Positions 34,575-43,673 of a stretch of DNA of 64,000 nt are shown here, one piece after another. The notes beneath the pieces were generated by a model. The model made no database searches. It saw only the letters and a program-made list of their open reading frames with translations, and was not told the origin of the DNA. The stretch's first letter is position 1. Every line of letters starts with the position of its first letter. Both the position numbers and the translations under genes were made by a program. This stretch comes from Falsochrobactrum ovis. GTDB lineage: Bacteria > Pseudomonadota > Alphaproteobacteria > Rhizobiales > Rhizobiaceae. The DNA is taken from contig NZ_QLMK01000003.1 of NCBI RefSeq assembly GCF_003259955.1, positions 1-64,000 of the forward strand, read 5' to 3'.

Positions 34575-34754
34575 ATGAAAAGTATTATAATCGGCCCGAA
34601 GGGAAAGACGCAGCCAGTTACGCCGCAAATTTTACAGAACATACAGTCCCAAATGCCCAAACCTTCGGAAGATAGGACTCAAGTTTGTAATGTGCTAAGA
34701 CAGGCTAAGGGAGGCTATTCTCACCGCCGTCGTAAATTTCAAAAAATTTCCTGA
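34575..34754 (+). CDS. small basic hypothetical protein (59 aa)
   Basis: A GAAGGAG ribosome site ends seven bases before the ATG at 34575; a second ATG at 34569 is too close. The 59-residue product is basic and soluble: MKSIIIGPKGKTQPVTPQ at the start and GGYSHRRRKFQKIS at the end, with one Cys. It has no hydrophobic segment and no family that I recognise. It lies between the ftsK terminator and SURF1, so it would have its own promoter. The strong ribosome site and protein-like composition support a real gene; homologues were not checked. Confidence 0.5.
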   Translation: MKSIIIGPKGKTQPVTPQILQNIQSQMPKPSEDRTQVCNVLRQAKGGYSHRRRKFQKIS

Positions 34755-34879
34755 TCCATAATTATTGGCACCGCAAATTACTGGTTCATTGGCGCAGAAA
34801 CAATTTTTGCGCCACCTGTTTATAAATCTCTCGGTCTCGATTATCTGAGAAGAAATCCTCACCATCGGACGGACCGAAT

Positions 34880-35635
34880 ATGACAGCGCCTATTGTTCCT
34901 GAGCCAGAGAAAAAACAAAAATCTAAATTTCTTCACGGCCTCTTTCTGTTTGTGGGGTTCGTTTTTTTTGCGTTATTCGTGAGCTTGGGCATATGGCAGG
35001 TAGAGCGGCTGCAGTGGAAGCAAGACTTGATCGCGCGGGTCAATGCGCGTGTTCATGCCGAACCGGTCGAAGCTCCGAAACCACAAGAATGGGCGAATAT
35101 AAACCAAAACCGCGACGAATATCGCCGAGTCAGGCTTTCAGGAACCTATCTTAATGATAAGGAAGTGCTCGTTCACGCGCTCACTGAGCGCGGCGCTGGC
35201 TATTGGGTTTTAACTCCGATGCGCAGCGCAGACGGAGCAATAACCTTTATTAATCGGGGTTTTGTACCGGGTGAATCGTCCTTGTCGGCTTCAAAAATCA
35301 CAGAGCCGGTTGAAGGTGAAATTACTGTCACTGGCCTGTTGCGCATGCCCGAGCCTGATGGTTTTTTCCTTCGTCCCAACAATCCTGAACGCAATGACTG
35401 GAACTCACGCGATGTAGAGGCTTTTGCTCAAATATTCGAATTGGGCAATGTGGCGCCCTATTTCATTGATGCAGACACCTCTACAAATCCACAAAAACTA
35501 CCTGTTGGCGGGCTAACAGTAATCAGTTTTCGTAATCATCACCTTTCTTATGCAATCACATGGTTTGCGCTGGCAGCCATGGTGGCGGCGGCAATAATTT
35601 TTGTCTGGCGGCAGGAGCGCCTACAGAAAAACTAA
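34880..35635 (+). CDS. SURF1-family cytochrome oxidase assembly protein
   Basis: The 251-residue inner-membrane protein has one helix near residues 18-38 (HGLFLFVGFVFFALFVSLG), directly followed by IWQVERLQWK. A periplasmic domain carries RVRLSGTYLNDKEVLV, GYWVLTPM and INRGFVP, and a second helix near the C-terminus follows SYAITWFALAAM. This hairpin topology and GxWQ..R..WK are diagnostic of SURF1, which helps insert haem a or assemble CuA/haem-copper oxidases. No haem-copper oxidase gene is in the window, so it has been separated from its usual cox/cyo neighbours or serves a distant operon. Confidence 0.9.
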   Translation: MTAPIVPEPEKKQKSKFLHGLFLFVGFVFFALFVSLGIWQVERLQWKQDLIARVNARVHAEPVEAPKPQEWANINQNRDEYRRVRLSGTYLNDKEVLVHALTERGAGYWVLTPMRSADGAITFINRGFVPGESSLSASKITEPVEGEITVTGLLRMPEPDGFFLRPNNPERNDWNSRDVEAFAQIFELGNVAPYFIDADTSTNPQKLPVGGLTVISFRNHHLSYAITWFALAAMVAAAIIFVWRQERLQKN

Positions 35636-35786
35636 CACTCGGAGATTAGCTAAATCCCCACAGGTTTGACGCTCGCGGTGCGTGACAGGAATGCGTATTG
35701 CTGGAGCTAGTATATCAACCTCCCTCAAATCGCTTCCACTCTTGGAAATTGATGCTATTGAGAACCAATTAATCTGGAGCGGTTTA

Positions 35787-36677
35787 ATGGCGAAGTTTTT
35801 AATCGGAGTGGACGGAGGCGGCACAGGTTGCAGGGCTGCCGTAGCGGACCTATCGGGCACTGTTTTAGGGGAAGGGAAAAGCGGTGCTGCTAATATCGTG
35901 ACCGATCTGCATGGAGCGCTCACAAATATTCGCCAGGCGGTCGCGCTAGCTTTTGCGCAGGCTGGTTTAACCGAACAATCTTTTTGCCAAAGTTTTGCTT
36001 TTCTGGGTTTGGCGGGTGCAAATGTCGCTGGCGCAAGCAATCAAGTGGCCCAGTTGCTGCCTTTCGCACAAAGTGATGTCGCCTCCGACGGCATAATCGC
36101 GCTGCAAGGCGCACTGGGAGATCAAGATGGTGCGGTAGCCATTCTCGGAACGGGAACTGCTTATATTTTTAGACAAAATGGCTCAATTCGTTTTTTTGGC
36201 GGCTGGGGCTTTCCGCTTAGTGATTTAGGAAGCGGTGCCAGGCTCGGGCGAAGCCTATTGCAGGAATGCCTGCTTGTTTATGACGGCATTCATGCCGCAA
36301 GCCCCCTCACCGCTGCAATTTTGCAAGAGTTCGATAACTCACCGGAAAAGTTTGTAGAATTTGGCCGAACCGCTGTGCCCGGTGATTATGGAAAATTTGC
36401 GCCACGCGTTTTTGAATATGCAAAACGCGGGGACGCCACTGCAAAACAGCTTCTCGAACGTTCCAGTGATCATATCCGACAAACGTTAGATATGCTGATC
36501 ACTCATGGTGCGCCTCGTATCAGCCTGCTGGGCGGCCTGGCAAAATATTACGCCGATTATCTGCCAGAGCATCAACGGAAGATGCTGGCAACGCCAGCCG
36601 CAGATGCTTTGACTGGCGCGCTGCAGCTTGCACACAAAAGTTTTCTGTCTCGTTCCACATCGTCAATGAGCGCTTGA
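35787..36677 (+). CDS. BadF/BadG-family ATPase, N-acetylglucosamine-kinase-like
   Basis: The 296-residue actin-fold kinase-like protein has the phosphate-1 loop LIGVDGGGTGCRAAVADLSG at the N-terminus, AILGTGTAYIF (phosphate 2) and LGSGARLGRSLL near residue 150, and ISLLGGLAKYYADYLP (adenosine part) near 250. Relatives phosphorylate N-acetylglucosamine or glucosamine, and some are activators of dehydratases. The lack of an activator-type Cys cluster favours the sugar kinase. The start at 35787 follows GGAGCGG. The gene ends 5 bases from the end of the convergent cydX. Confidence 0.82.
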   Translation: MAKFLIGVDGGGTGCRAAVADLSGTVLGEGKSGAANIVTDLHGALTNIRQAVALAFAQAGLTEQSFCQSFAFLGLAGANVAGASNQVAQLLPFAQSDVASDGIIALQGALGDQDGAVAILGTGTAYIFRQNGSIRFFGGWGFPLSDLGSGARLGRSLLQECLLVYDGIHAASPLTAAILQEFDNSPEKFVEFGRTAVPGDYGKFAPRVFEYAKRGDATAKQLLERSSDHIRQTLDMLITHGAPRISLLGGLAKYYADYLPEHQRKMLATPAADALTGALQLAHKSFLSRSTSSMSA

Positions 36678-36682
36678 GAAAA

Positions 36683-36838
36683 CTACCCGCTTTTATCCTC
36701 GTGCTGCGCCATTTCAGCCGTGGGATCGCCTGAAAGGCGTTTGCGTGCGCGGTCATCCATCAATTCGTACCACATCGCATTAAGCACAGCGAAAGCTGCT
36801 GCCAATGGCAGCCCAAGCAGCCAGGAAAAATACCACAT
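36683..36838 (-). CDS. cydX: cytochrome bd oxidase small subunit CydX
   Basis: A 51-residue frame starts 17 bases after the cydB stop with an AAAGGAAAACAA ribosome site. It begins MWYFSWLLGLPLAAAFAVLN, closely matching the CydX/YbgT pattern MWYFSWxLG, with one membrane helix. It continues in a hydrophilic tail with MDDRARKRLSGDP, longer than the 37-residue E. coli CydX. CydX binds CydAB and stabilises its haems. It is short enough to be missed by length cut-offs. It is the last gene of the cyd operon. Confidence 0.9.
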   Translation of the reverse strand: MWYFSWLLGLPLAAAFAVLNAMWYELMDDRARKRLSGDPTAEMAQHEDKSG

Positions 36839-36855
36839 TTGTTTTCCTTTCCCGG

Positions 36856-38010
36856 TTAATAGGAATGATTGGATTTATCTTCGATAGTTTCCTCATCAAT
36901 CTTTCCCCAAAGCACTTTATATACCCACGACGAGTAAACAGCGATGATGGGTAGAAAGATCAGCGTCACAACCAGCATTATAAACAGCGTAAGATGGCTG
37001 GATGAAGAATCCCAAACCGTCAGGCTGGAGCGCGGATCCGTCGAAGACGGTAGCAAGAACGGAAACATTGAAACGCCTACCGAGGAAATGATCCCGAAAA
37101 TAGAAAGCTTGCCGAACAAAAGCGGGGCAATCTCGCTTCTGCTTTTCAACGCGATCAAAACCGCTATTGCGCCCAAAATACCAAGTGCAGGTGCGATAAG
37201 CAGGATCGGATAATTGGCATAGTTGGCAAACCATGCACCCGGATCAACTTCGACCGTTTTTTGCAAAGGATTGGATGGACCACTGGTAATAATCTCGCTT
37301 GTGATGCGATAGCCCGATATCCAAAACCAACTCACAATTCCGGCCAATACATAAAGAACCAAGGTCGCGGCCGCAGTTATATAGCCGTAAATCCGGGCAC
37401 GTTGCTGAATGATACCGCTCGTTTTTATGATGAGCCACGATGCCCCGTGCATTGCAAGCATAGACACTGACAAAATCCCGCAGAGAAGTGCGAAAGGATT
37501 AAGCAATCCGAAGAAACTGCCCTCATAGAAAATGCGTTGATCATCGCCAAGCCGGAACGGTACTCCGAGCAGGACATTTCCCACCGCAACACCAAAAATC
37601 AATGCTGGCACAAAGCCGCCGATGAATAAGGCCCAATCCCAGCCATTGCGCCAGCTTTGGCTTTCGCGTTTTGAACGATATTTAAATCCGACCGGCCGAA
37701 GAATAAGGGCGACCAGAATGAGAAACATCGCTATATAAAAGCCGGAAAATGACACCGCATAAAGCGGCGGCCACGCAGCAAAGATCGACCCACCCGCAAC
37801 GATCAACCAGACTTGGTTTCCTTCCCAAATGGGGCCGATCGTATTGATGATGATGCGGCGCTCGGTATCGGTTTTCCCAATGATCGGTAGCAAGATTTCG
37901 ATCCCGAGATCGAAGCCGTCAAATGCTGCAAAGCCAATCAACAAAACCCCTAACAACAGCCACCAAATAATCCGCAGGGTTTCATAATCTAATAATTCGC
38001 TGAGTATCAT
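36856..38010 (-). CDS. cydB: cytochrome bd ubiquinol oxidase subunit II
   Basis: The 384-residue inner-membrane protein has about eight hydrophobic segments. The N-terminal LLLGVLLIGFAAFDGFDLGI, NTIGPIWEGNQVWLIVAGGSIFAAWP and RPVGFKYRSK are the conserved CydB sequence. It pairs with CydA in the quinol:O2 oxidoreductase, which has high oxygen affinity and does not pump protons. It starts 5 bases after the cydA stop and is followed by cydX. Confidence 0.95.
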   Translation of the reverse strand: MILSELLDYETLRIIWWLLLGVLLIGFAAFDGFDLGIEILLPIIGKTDTERRIIINTIGPIWEGNQVWLIVAGGSIFAAWPPLYAVSFSGFYIAMFLILVALILRPVGFKYRSKRESQSWRNGWDWALFIGGFVPALIFGVAVGNVLLGVPFRLGDDQRIFYEGSFFGLLNPFALLCGILSVSMLAMHGASWLIIKTSGIIQQRARIYGYITAAATLVLYVLAGIVSWFWISGYRITSEIITSGPSNPLQKTVEVDPGAWFANYANYPILLIAPALGILGAIAVLIALKSRSEIAPLLFGKLSIFGIISSVGVSMFPFLLPSSTDPRSSLTVWDSSSSHLTLFIMLVVTLIFLPIIAVYSSWVYKVLWGKIDEETIEDKSNHSY

Positions 38011-38015
38011 GATTA

Positions 38016-39593
38016 TTACTCCGCTGGTGCAATGCTTGCCGGGGCAAGCGGGGCTTCAGGACGGCTGTCCGGATCCGGACCAGCTTTTATGGCGCGCAAC
38101 ATGAGTCCGATTTCGATCACGAACAATACTGAGTAAATGGCAACAAATCCGATGATCGTTGCAAGCACAGTAGACGCACCATGATCGGACACCGCCACGG
38201 CAGTTGGCAATACGCCTTCAATAGACCAGGGCTGACGGCCATATTCGGCAACAACCCATCCCATTTCGGCTGCAATCCACGGAAGTGGGATCGCAAAGAC
38301 TGCAATTTTTAGCAGGATTGGGTAGTGATCCAACCTACGCCGAGCCGATAAAATAAAGAATATACCGGTCAGCAAAATCAGGAAAAAGCCTATTCCGACC
38401 ATAATCCGAAATGCCCAGAACAACGGCAACACGCCGGGCACAGTGTCATTTGCAGCCTGAACGATTTGCGCGTCAGTCGCGTCGCGTGGATCATCCACAT
38501 AGCGCTTGAGCAGCAAAGCATATCCGAGCCACTGTCCATTATCCTCAAAGGCTTCTTTCACATCTTGCGGTATCTGACTTTTATCGCTGAGCGCCCTGAT
38601 TTTTTCCAAGGCGTCATATGCAATAATACCACGGCGGATATGACCTTCAGCCTTCAGAACAAGTTCATTAATACCTTCAATAGGTTCTGTTAAAGAACGT
38701 GTACCAATTAGCCCCATAACCCAAGGTATATGCACGGCATAATGGGTTTCGCGCGCTTCCTGATCAGGAAAACCAAACACGGTAAAAGATGCTGGCGCGG
38801 GCTGTGTTTCCCACATGGCTTCGATAGCTGCAATTTTCATCTTTTGATGTTCATTGGCCAGATAGCCGCTCTCATCACCCAGAACCACTACGGAGAGTGA
38901 AGCTGCCAAGCCGAAAGACGCAGCAACGGTCATTGAGCGCTTTGCCAGCTCAACCGATCTGCCCTTGAGCAAGTACCAGGCCGATACTCCCAGCACAAAA
39001 ATCGCAGCCGTTGCATAGCCCGCAGAAACCGTGTGAACAAATTTGGCTTGCGCAACCGGATTAAGAATGACGGCGAGAAAATCGGTGATTTCCATGCGCA
39101 TGGTTTCGGGATTGAAAGCAGAGCCAACTGGGTTTTGCATCCAGCCATTTGCTATCAAAATCCAAAGGGCTGAAAAATTCGAGCCAGCGGCAACGGCATA
39201 GGTCGCCATTAGGTGGCCAACTTTAGAAAGCCGATCCCAGCCAAAAAAGAACAGGCCAACAAATGTTGCTTCCAGAAAGAAAGCCATCAACCCTTCAATA
39301 GCCAGAGGCGCTCCGAAAATATCTCCGACATAGTGGCTGTAATAACTCCAATTCATACCAAATTGGAATTCCATCACCACCCCTGTGGCAACGCCCATCA
39401 CGAAATTGATCCCAAATAGCGTACCCCAGAATTTAGTCATCTGGCGCCAGATCAAACGTCCGGTCATTACATAAACGGTTTCCATGATGGCTAGCATCAC
39501 AGACAACCCCAGTGTCAGAGGCACGAAGAGGAAGTGATAAAGTGCCGTCATTGCAAATTGCAATCGCGACAGGGAGACAATATCGAATTCCAT
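38016..39593 (-). CDS. cydA: cytochrome bd ubiquinol oxidase subunit I
   Basis: The 525-residue haem-bearing subunit has His20 in TALYHFLFVPLTLG (haem ligand), GRQPWSIEGVLPT (the quinol-oxidase GRQPW motif) and about nine membrane helices. The stretch between helices 6 and 7 is long (about residues 255-390), placing it with the long-Q-loop, E. coli-type enzymes. It is in the same operon as cydDC and cydB. Its ribosome site is unusual: AGGAGG is separated from the ATG by a perfect 15-base hairpin. Confidence 0.96.
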   Translation of the reverse strand: MEFDIVSLSRLQFAMTALYHFLFVPLTLGLSVMLAIMETVYVMTGRLIWRQMTKFWGTLFGINFVMGVATGVVMEFQFGMNWSYYSHYVGDIFGAPLAIEGLMAFFLEATFVGLFFFGWDRLSKVGHLMATYAVAAGSNFSALWILIANGWMQNPVGSAFNPETMRMEITDFLAVILNPVAQAKFVHTVSAGYATAAIFVLGVSAWYLLKGRSVELAKRSMTVAASFGLAASLSVVVLGDESGYLANEHQKMKIAAIEAMWETQPAPASFTVFGFPDQEARETHYAVHIPWVMGLIGTRSLTEPIEGINELVLKAEGHIRRGIIAYDALEKIRALSDKSQIPQDVKEAFEDNGQWLGYALLLKRYVDDPRDATDAQIVQAANDTVPGVLPLFWAFRIMVGIGFFLILLTGIFFILSARRRLDHYPILLKIAVFAIPLPWIAAEMGWVVAEYGRQPWSIEGVLPTAVAVSDHGASTVLATIIGFVAIYSVLFVIEIGLMLRAIKAGPDPDSRPEAPLAPASIAPAE

Positions 39594-39622
39594 CTTTTTA
39601 AGCCGTAAGCTACGGCCCTCCT
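39594..39622 (-). promoter_or_regulatory. ribosome site of cydA with a hairpin between SD and start codon
   Basis: Reading the minus strand, AGGAGG (39622-39617) is followed at once by GCCGTAGCTTACGGC, a 6-bp stem with a 3-base loop (39616-39602), then eight bases and the ATG. Unfolded, the spacing is 23 bases, too long for efficient initiation; with the hairpin folded it is eight. A second hairpin, GAGCAC/GTGCTC, lies upstream at 39631-39648. Confidence 0.65.
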
Positions 39623-39656
39623 GATGTTGCGAGCACTAAATGGTGCTCTTTCCAAT

Positions 39657-41339
39657 TTATCTCAGGGCAGCAAGAATATCTTTAAATCGATGTTCGGTTT
39701 TGTACACCGTGTCGACGATCTCGCCCTGTTCCAAAATAATAATGCGGTCGCAAAGCCGCGCTTCGCGCTGAATATGTGTTGCTATTAATAGGGTCCGACC
39801 TTGAGCTAAGCTTTCTAATCTCGAAGTGACATCTTCAGCCGTCAATGAGTCCAACCCTTCCGTTGGCTCATCAAGAAGCCAAACGGGTACATCCGTAATA
39901 AAAAGCCGAGCCAGAGCCAGTCGTCGTGCTTGACCACCGGACAGCCCCAGCCCTCCTTCGCCTAAATTAGAATTCAACCCTTCGGGCTGTTTTTCAAAAA
40001 ACTCTTTTAACCCTGCATTATACAATGCTTTTATCAGATCGCTATCACTCGAATTTGGATTCGCAAATCCCAAATTATTGCGAAGATTGTCGTGAAAAAG
40101 CTCGGTACGTTGGGTCATTAATCGTATCGGCAGTGTTTGCACTATGCCGTGTTCGACCTCTATTTCCCCGGCTAAAACGTTAAGAAGGGTCGATTTGCCA
40201 GCTCCGCTTGTGCCGATAATCGCTACCCTTTCGCCGGGTTTAATATCTAAGGACACATCATCAAGTGCATAAGCTGGCGCGCCTTGATGCCGGACTTTCA
40301 CTCCTTTCAACCTAATTGCTAGACCTTCAATAGGGGGTTGAAGTTCGATAGTTTTATCGGGCTGTGCAAGTTGCGGCACTATTCGTCGAGCAGCGATGAT
40401 TGTGCGGCCCAATTCGATCGCACCGCGCCGAAGTGCCATAAAGGGCTCAATCGCACCAAGAATGATAAGCAAAGCAAGGGCCGCGACCGGTGCGCTAATA
40501 TTACCAGAATAAACCAGCAAACCAGCCACAACCAAGCCACCCGACAATAATGCCGCGTGAAGAATCCCCAAGCCAGTACCGGTTAAAATTTCGATTCGGT
40601 TCAGTGTCCGATCGGACGAAGCAATATAATCATCTGCGCGCTGGACAGCCTTGATTTGCGCTGGCATCCGGCCCGCCATGATCAGATCCGTCTGGCCTGC
40701 CACCATGTCAATCACCCGCGCCCGCAAGGCTTCTGTGCCTTTTGCTCTGCGGCGCATCGGTTTTTCCGCTCGAAAAGAGGCCAGCAAAGGAAGGCCAATA
40801 CCGACCAACAAAAGCAATCCGGCAGCGCTAATCCCGAAAACAGGATGCATCAATCCAAGCGCGATGGCTAGCAGAAGAACCGTTGCAAGCGCGGCACCCA
40901 ATGGCACTATCACTCGAAGGTAAAGCGTATCAAGCGCATCGATATCAAGCGTAAGGCGAAAGAGCAGTCGCGCAGGACGTTTAAGCAAAAGATCGGCGAT
41001 TGCTGGCTTCGCCCAACTGCGGAAAAGTCTTTCACGAAGAGCGGCGAGAATAAGCAATGTGGTATTATGCGTAATTAGCCGTTCAACATATCGAGCGCCG
41101 GTACGAAAAATAGCTAAAAACCGAATGCCCGCCGCAGGCATGAAGACATCAAAAACCATTGCGGAAGCAATGCTTAAACCCGCAATAGCGGTTGCGGTGA
41201 TGAACCATCCGGACAGTCCGAGCAAAGCGATACCGGCAATCACCGTGGCAGTAGCGCTAGCAATCCCCACCAGCAGCGCACGTTTGTGGGTTGCGAAGAA
41301 CAAGCTGAGAATAGAATTTAAATATTGAAGATTGTTCAT
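39657..41339 (-). CDS. cydC: thiol reductant ABC exporter subunit CydC
   Basis: The 560-residue protein has a six-helix ABC exporter membrane domain and a C-terminal ATPase: Walker A GTSGAGKST, signature LSGGQARRLALARL, Walker B VWLLDEPTEGLD. CydDC exports glutathione and cysteine to the periplasm and is needed for haem insertion in cytochrome bd. The start at 41339 overlaps the cydD stop by 4 bases (ATGA); an upstream in-frame start lies inside cydD. It precedes cydA by 63 bases. Confidence 0.92.
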   Translation of the reverse strand: MNNLQYLNSILSLFFATHKRALLVGIASATATVIAGIALLGLSGWFITATAIAGLSIASAMVFDVFMPAAGIRFLAIFRTGARYVERLITHNTTLLILAALRERLFRSWAKPAIADLLLKRPARLLFRLTLDIDALDTLYLRVIVPLGAALATVLLLAIALGLMHPVFGISAAGLLLLVGIGLPLLASFRAEKPMRRRAKGTEALRARVIDMVAGQTDLIMAGRMPAQIKAVQRADDYIASSDRTLNRIEILTGTGLGILHAALLSGGLVVAGLLVYSGNISAPVAALALLIILGAIEPFMALRRGAIELGRTIIAARRIVPQLAQPDKTIELQPPIEGLAIRLKGVKVRHQGAPAYALDDVSLDIKPGERVAIIGTSGAGKSTLLNVLAGEIEVEHGIVQTLPIRLMTQRTELFHDNLRNNLGFANPNSSDSDLIKALYNAGLKEFFEKQPEGLNSNLGEGGLGLSGGQARRLALARLFITDVPVWLLDEPTEGLDSLTAEDVTSRLESLAQGRTLLIATHIQREARLCDRIIILEQGEIVDTVYKTEHRFKDILAALR

Positions 41340-43075
41340 TCCGCTGCCCTCTTGTGCAATTGGTTCGCGGCATCGCAAAATCCATCAATCCGGATAATTC
41401 TATCCATCTGACGCGCCAGTTCTTCATCATGCGTCGAAACGATGAGAGTTTTTCCTTTTGCAAGGTCGAGCAATGTATCAGTAATTTGCCTTGCGGTGTG
41501 TCGGTCAAGATGAGCGGTTGGTTCATCGACCAAAATAATTTGAGCATCCTGGTCGAGAGCGATACGGGCTAGCGCCAATCGCAGGGTTTCTCCGCCTGAC
41601 AGACCTCTACCATTTTCACCAATGATGCCGTTGCCTGTAACGCCTACCACATGGCCCAGTGCCATTTGATCAATGATCGTCGCTATATCACCGTGTTGTG
41701 CATCGCGACCGAGGGTAATATTATGCCGGGCGCTGCCAAAGAATATATGCGGCTTTTGCCCTACCCAGCGCATTTTTGAACGAAAACGCGAAGCCGTTTC
41801 ACTATTTAAAGCCACGCCACCAATTTTGATCTGCCCGCTTTGTGGGGCGATAAGCCCAGCTATCAGAGCCAGCAACGTGGATTTACCATGTCCGCTTGGC
41901 GCTAACAAAGCAACGTGTTCACCACCCCCAATCTCAAGCGATAGGTTCGAAAAGGTCTTTTGGGCGTTAGGATAAGCAAAATCGATATTATCTAGCTCGA
42001 TTGATGGACTGATATCAGCGCTGTTTTTGGTCTCAAGCGAGCCAACAATAGGCGCCGTATTTTGCGCAAGCTGTTTTAAAGCTTTGATTGCGGCCTCTCC
42101 TGACGCTCGGTCATGCCAAACTGCGGAAAGTTCCCGCAAGGGCTCGAAAAAGGTCGGGGCCAGTAAAAGGATAAATAGACCTTCTGCCAGCGTAAGCTTG
42201 TTGCCCCAGGCGCCAAAGTCCAACTGCCCAAGAAAGTGGAAGCCAATATAGACAGCGACCATAGCAACGCCGATTGCCGCAAAAAACTCTAATACGGCCG
42301 ACGATAAGAACGCTATGCGCAGCACTATCATGGTCTTTTCGCGCAATGTTTCCGCATTTTTACGCAGCTCGCGCGCTGTGCTATCAACGGCGTGAAAGCT
42401 ACGGATGCTACTCAGACCGCGCAAACGGTCGAGCAAGAATCCGTTCATATCTCCAAGGGCTACGAGTTGTTTTTCACTCGCAGCCTGTGCTCTCCAACCA
42501 ATCAACGCCATAAAAATTGGAATAAGTGGAGCAGCCACGAGCAGAACTAGGCCGGAAATCCAAGAAAACCAGGTAACAATAGCAAGAATTACCAAAGGTA
42601 CCGCAACGACCCGGAAACGCACGGGCACAAAACGCGATAAATAAGGCACCACCGTTTCAGCTTGTTCGCCCAAAATACTCGCGGATTCACCCGAGGTCGG
42701 GCGTTCTTTGTCAAAAGGTGAATGTTTGGACAGGGTTTCGATTGCTTGTTCGCGCAAAAGAGTAAGTTCCCTACGCGCCGCGTCATAGGCAATCGCGGAG
42801 CCCCAACCGTCTAACAAACTGCGACTACAGCCGATCAGGAATATGCCGATTGCAAGATAATATATCGTTGATGTGAAGCCGATATCGACTAACTGACCAA
42901 CCCCATAAGCAAGTAAAGCAGCCTGCGGTAACCATAATAACGCTGCTAATACTTGTAGACTCGCCCCCCAATTAAGTGTTCTGGGAATAACACTGCGAGA
43001 CGGGTCATAGATCCCTCGTGCGGTCTCCTCCCCTGCTCGAGGCTCCAGATGTTTCCCATGGGGAGGTGTCGTCAC
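41336..43075 (-). CDS. cydD: thiol reductant ABC exporter subunit CydD
   Basis: The 579-residue half-transporter partner of CydC has six membrane segments and an ATPase with Walker A APSGHGKST, signature LSGGETLRLALARIAL and Walker B IILVDEPTAHLD. The Walker A Ser-Gly-His-Gly-Lys is slightly divergent but keeps the key Lys. The start codon is GTG at 43075, overlapping the TGA of the regulator gene (GTGA). This fixes the start and implies translational coupling. Gene order cydD-cydC before cydA-cydB is usual in Rhizobiales. Confidence 0.92.
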   Translation of the reverse strand: MTTPPHGKHLEPRAGEETARGIYDPSRSVIPRTLNWGASLQVLAALLWLPQAALLAYGVGQLVDIGFTSTIYYLAIGIFLIGCSRSLLDGWGSAIAYDAARRELTLLREQAIETLSKHSPFDKERPTSGESASILGEQAETVVPYLSRFVPVRFRVVAVPLVILAIVTWFSWISGLVLLVAAPLIPIFMALIGWRAQAASEKQLVALGDMNGFLLDRLRGLSSIRSFHAVDSTARELRKNAETLREKTMIVLRIAFLSSAVLEFFAAIGVAMVAVYIGFHFLGQLDFGAWGNKLTLAEGLFILLLAPTFFEPLRELSAVWHDRASGEAAIKALKQLAQNTAPIVGSLETKNSADISPSIELDNIDFAYPNAQKTFSNLSLEIGGGEHVALLAPSGHGKSTLLALIAGLIAPQSGQIKIGGVALNSETASRFRSKMRWVGQKPHIFFGSARHNITLGRDAQHGDIATIIDQMALGHVVGVTGNGIIGENGRGLSGGETLRLALARIALDQDAQIILVDEPTAHLDRHTARQITDTLLDLAKGKTLIVSTHDEELARQMDRIIRIDGFCDAANQLHKRAAE

Positions 43076-43656
43076 TCTCGTTTAGGCTCCTTTTTAGCCG
43101 TAGACCGTCCGCGTCCTAATGCTACGATTTTATCCGTGGTTTCGAGAAAACGCGTGACTTTAGCGCCCAGTGCCAAGAGGCTCGTCAATCTTTCCGTATC
43201 GAGCTTCTTGACGTCATCATACCAGTTCGTCAGCCGCTCAATTAAGGCATACATATCTTTCATGCGCTCTTGCGCATAACGGTCCTTATCATCTTGCGCA
43301 GGCTCCATAAGCACCTCGCGCAACACCGTCAAAGTGGGGTCGATTTCACGTTTTTTGCGCTCTTCAGCAAGGGTCCGCAAAATTTGCCAGACATCGTCGG
43401 GTGTCGTGTAAAAATCGCGTCGGTCACCGGGAATATGTTTTAGAAGAATTAAATTCCACCCCTGCAATTCGCGAATGCCCATTGAAACGTTGGATCTCGA
43501 TACACCAAGCGCCTCAACAATATCATCCGCACATAAAGGGTCAGTTGAGAGATAAAGCAAAGCATAAATCTGCCCTACCGTGCGATTAATTCCCCACCGG
43601 TTTCCCATCTCTCCAAAATGGAGCACGAATGATTGAACAACTGGCGACAACTGCAA
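43072..43656 (-). CDS. GbsR/MarR-family transcriptional regulator of the cyd operon
   Basis: The 194-residue protein has a winged helix-turn-helix of the GbsR type at residues 20-90: GQIYALLYLSTDPLCADDIVEALGVSRSNVSMGIRELQGW, then a basic wing around IPGDRRDFY. The C-terminal half is helical and charged (dimerisation), ending in a basic tail. It lacks the CBS or effector domains of some relatives. It is the first gene of the cyd operon and is co-translated with cydD. A compound palindrome lies just upstream, so negative autoregulation and control of the bd oxidase are likely. Confidence 0.88.
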   Translation of the reverse strand: MQLSPVVQSFVLHFGEMGNRWGINRTVGQIYALLYLSTDPLCADDIVEALGVSRSNVSMGIRELQGWNLILLKHIPGDRRDFYTTPDDVWQILRTLAEERKKREIDPTLTVLREVLMEPAQDDKDRYAQERMKDMYALIERLTNWYDDVKKLDTERLTSLLALGAKVTRFLETTDKIVALGRGRSTAKKEPKRE

Positions 43657-43673
43657 AACACTCTCTCCCGCAA

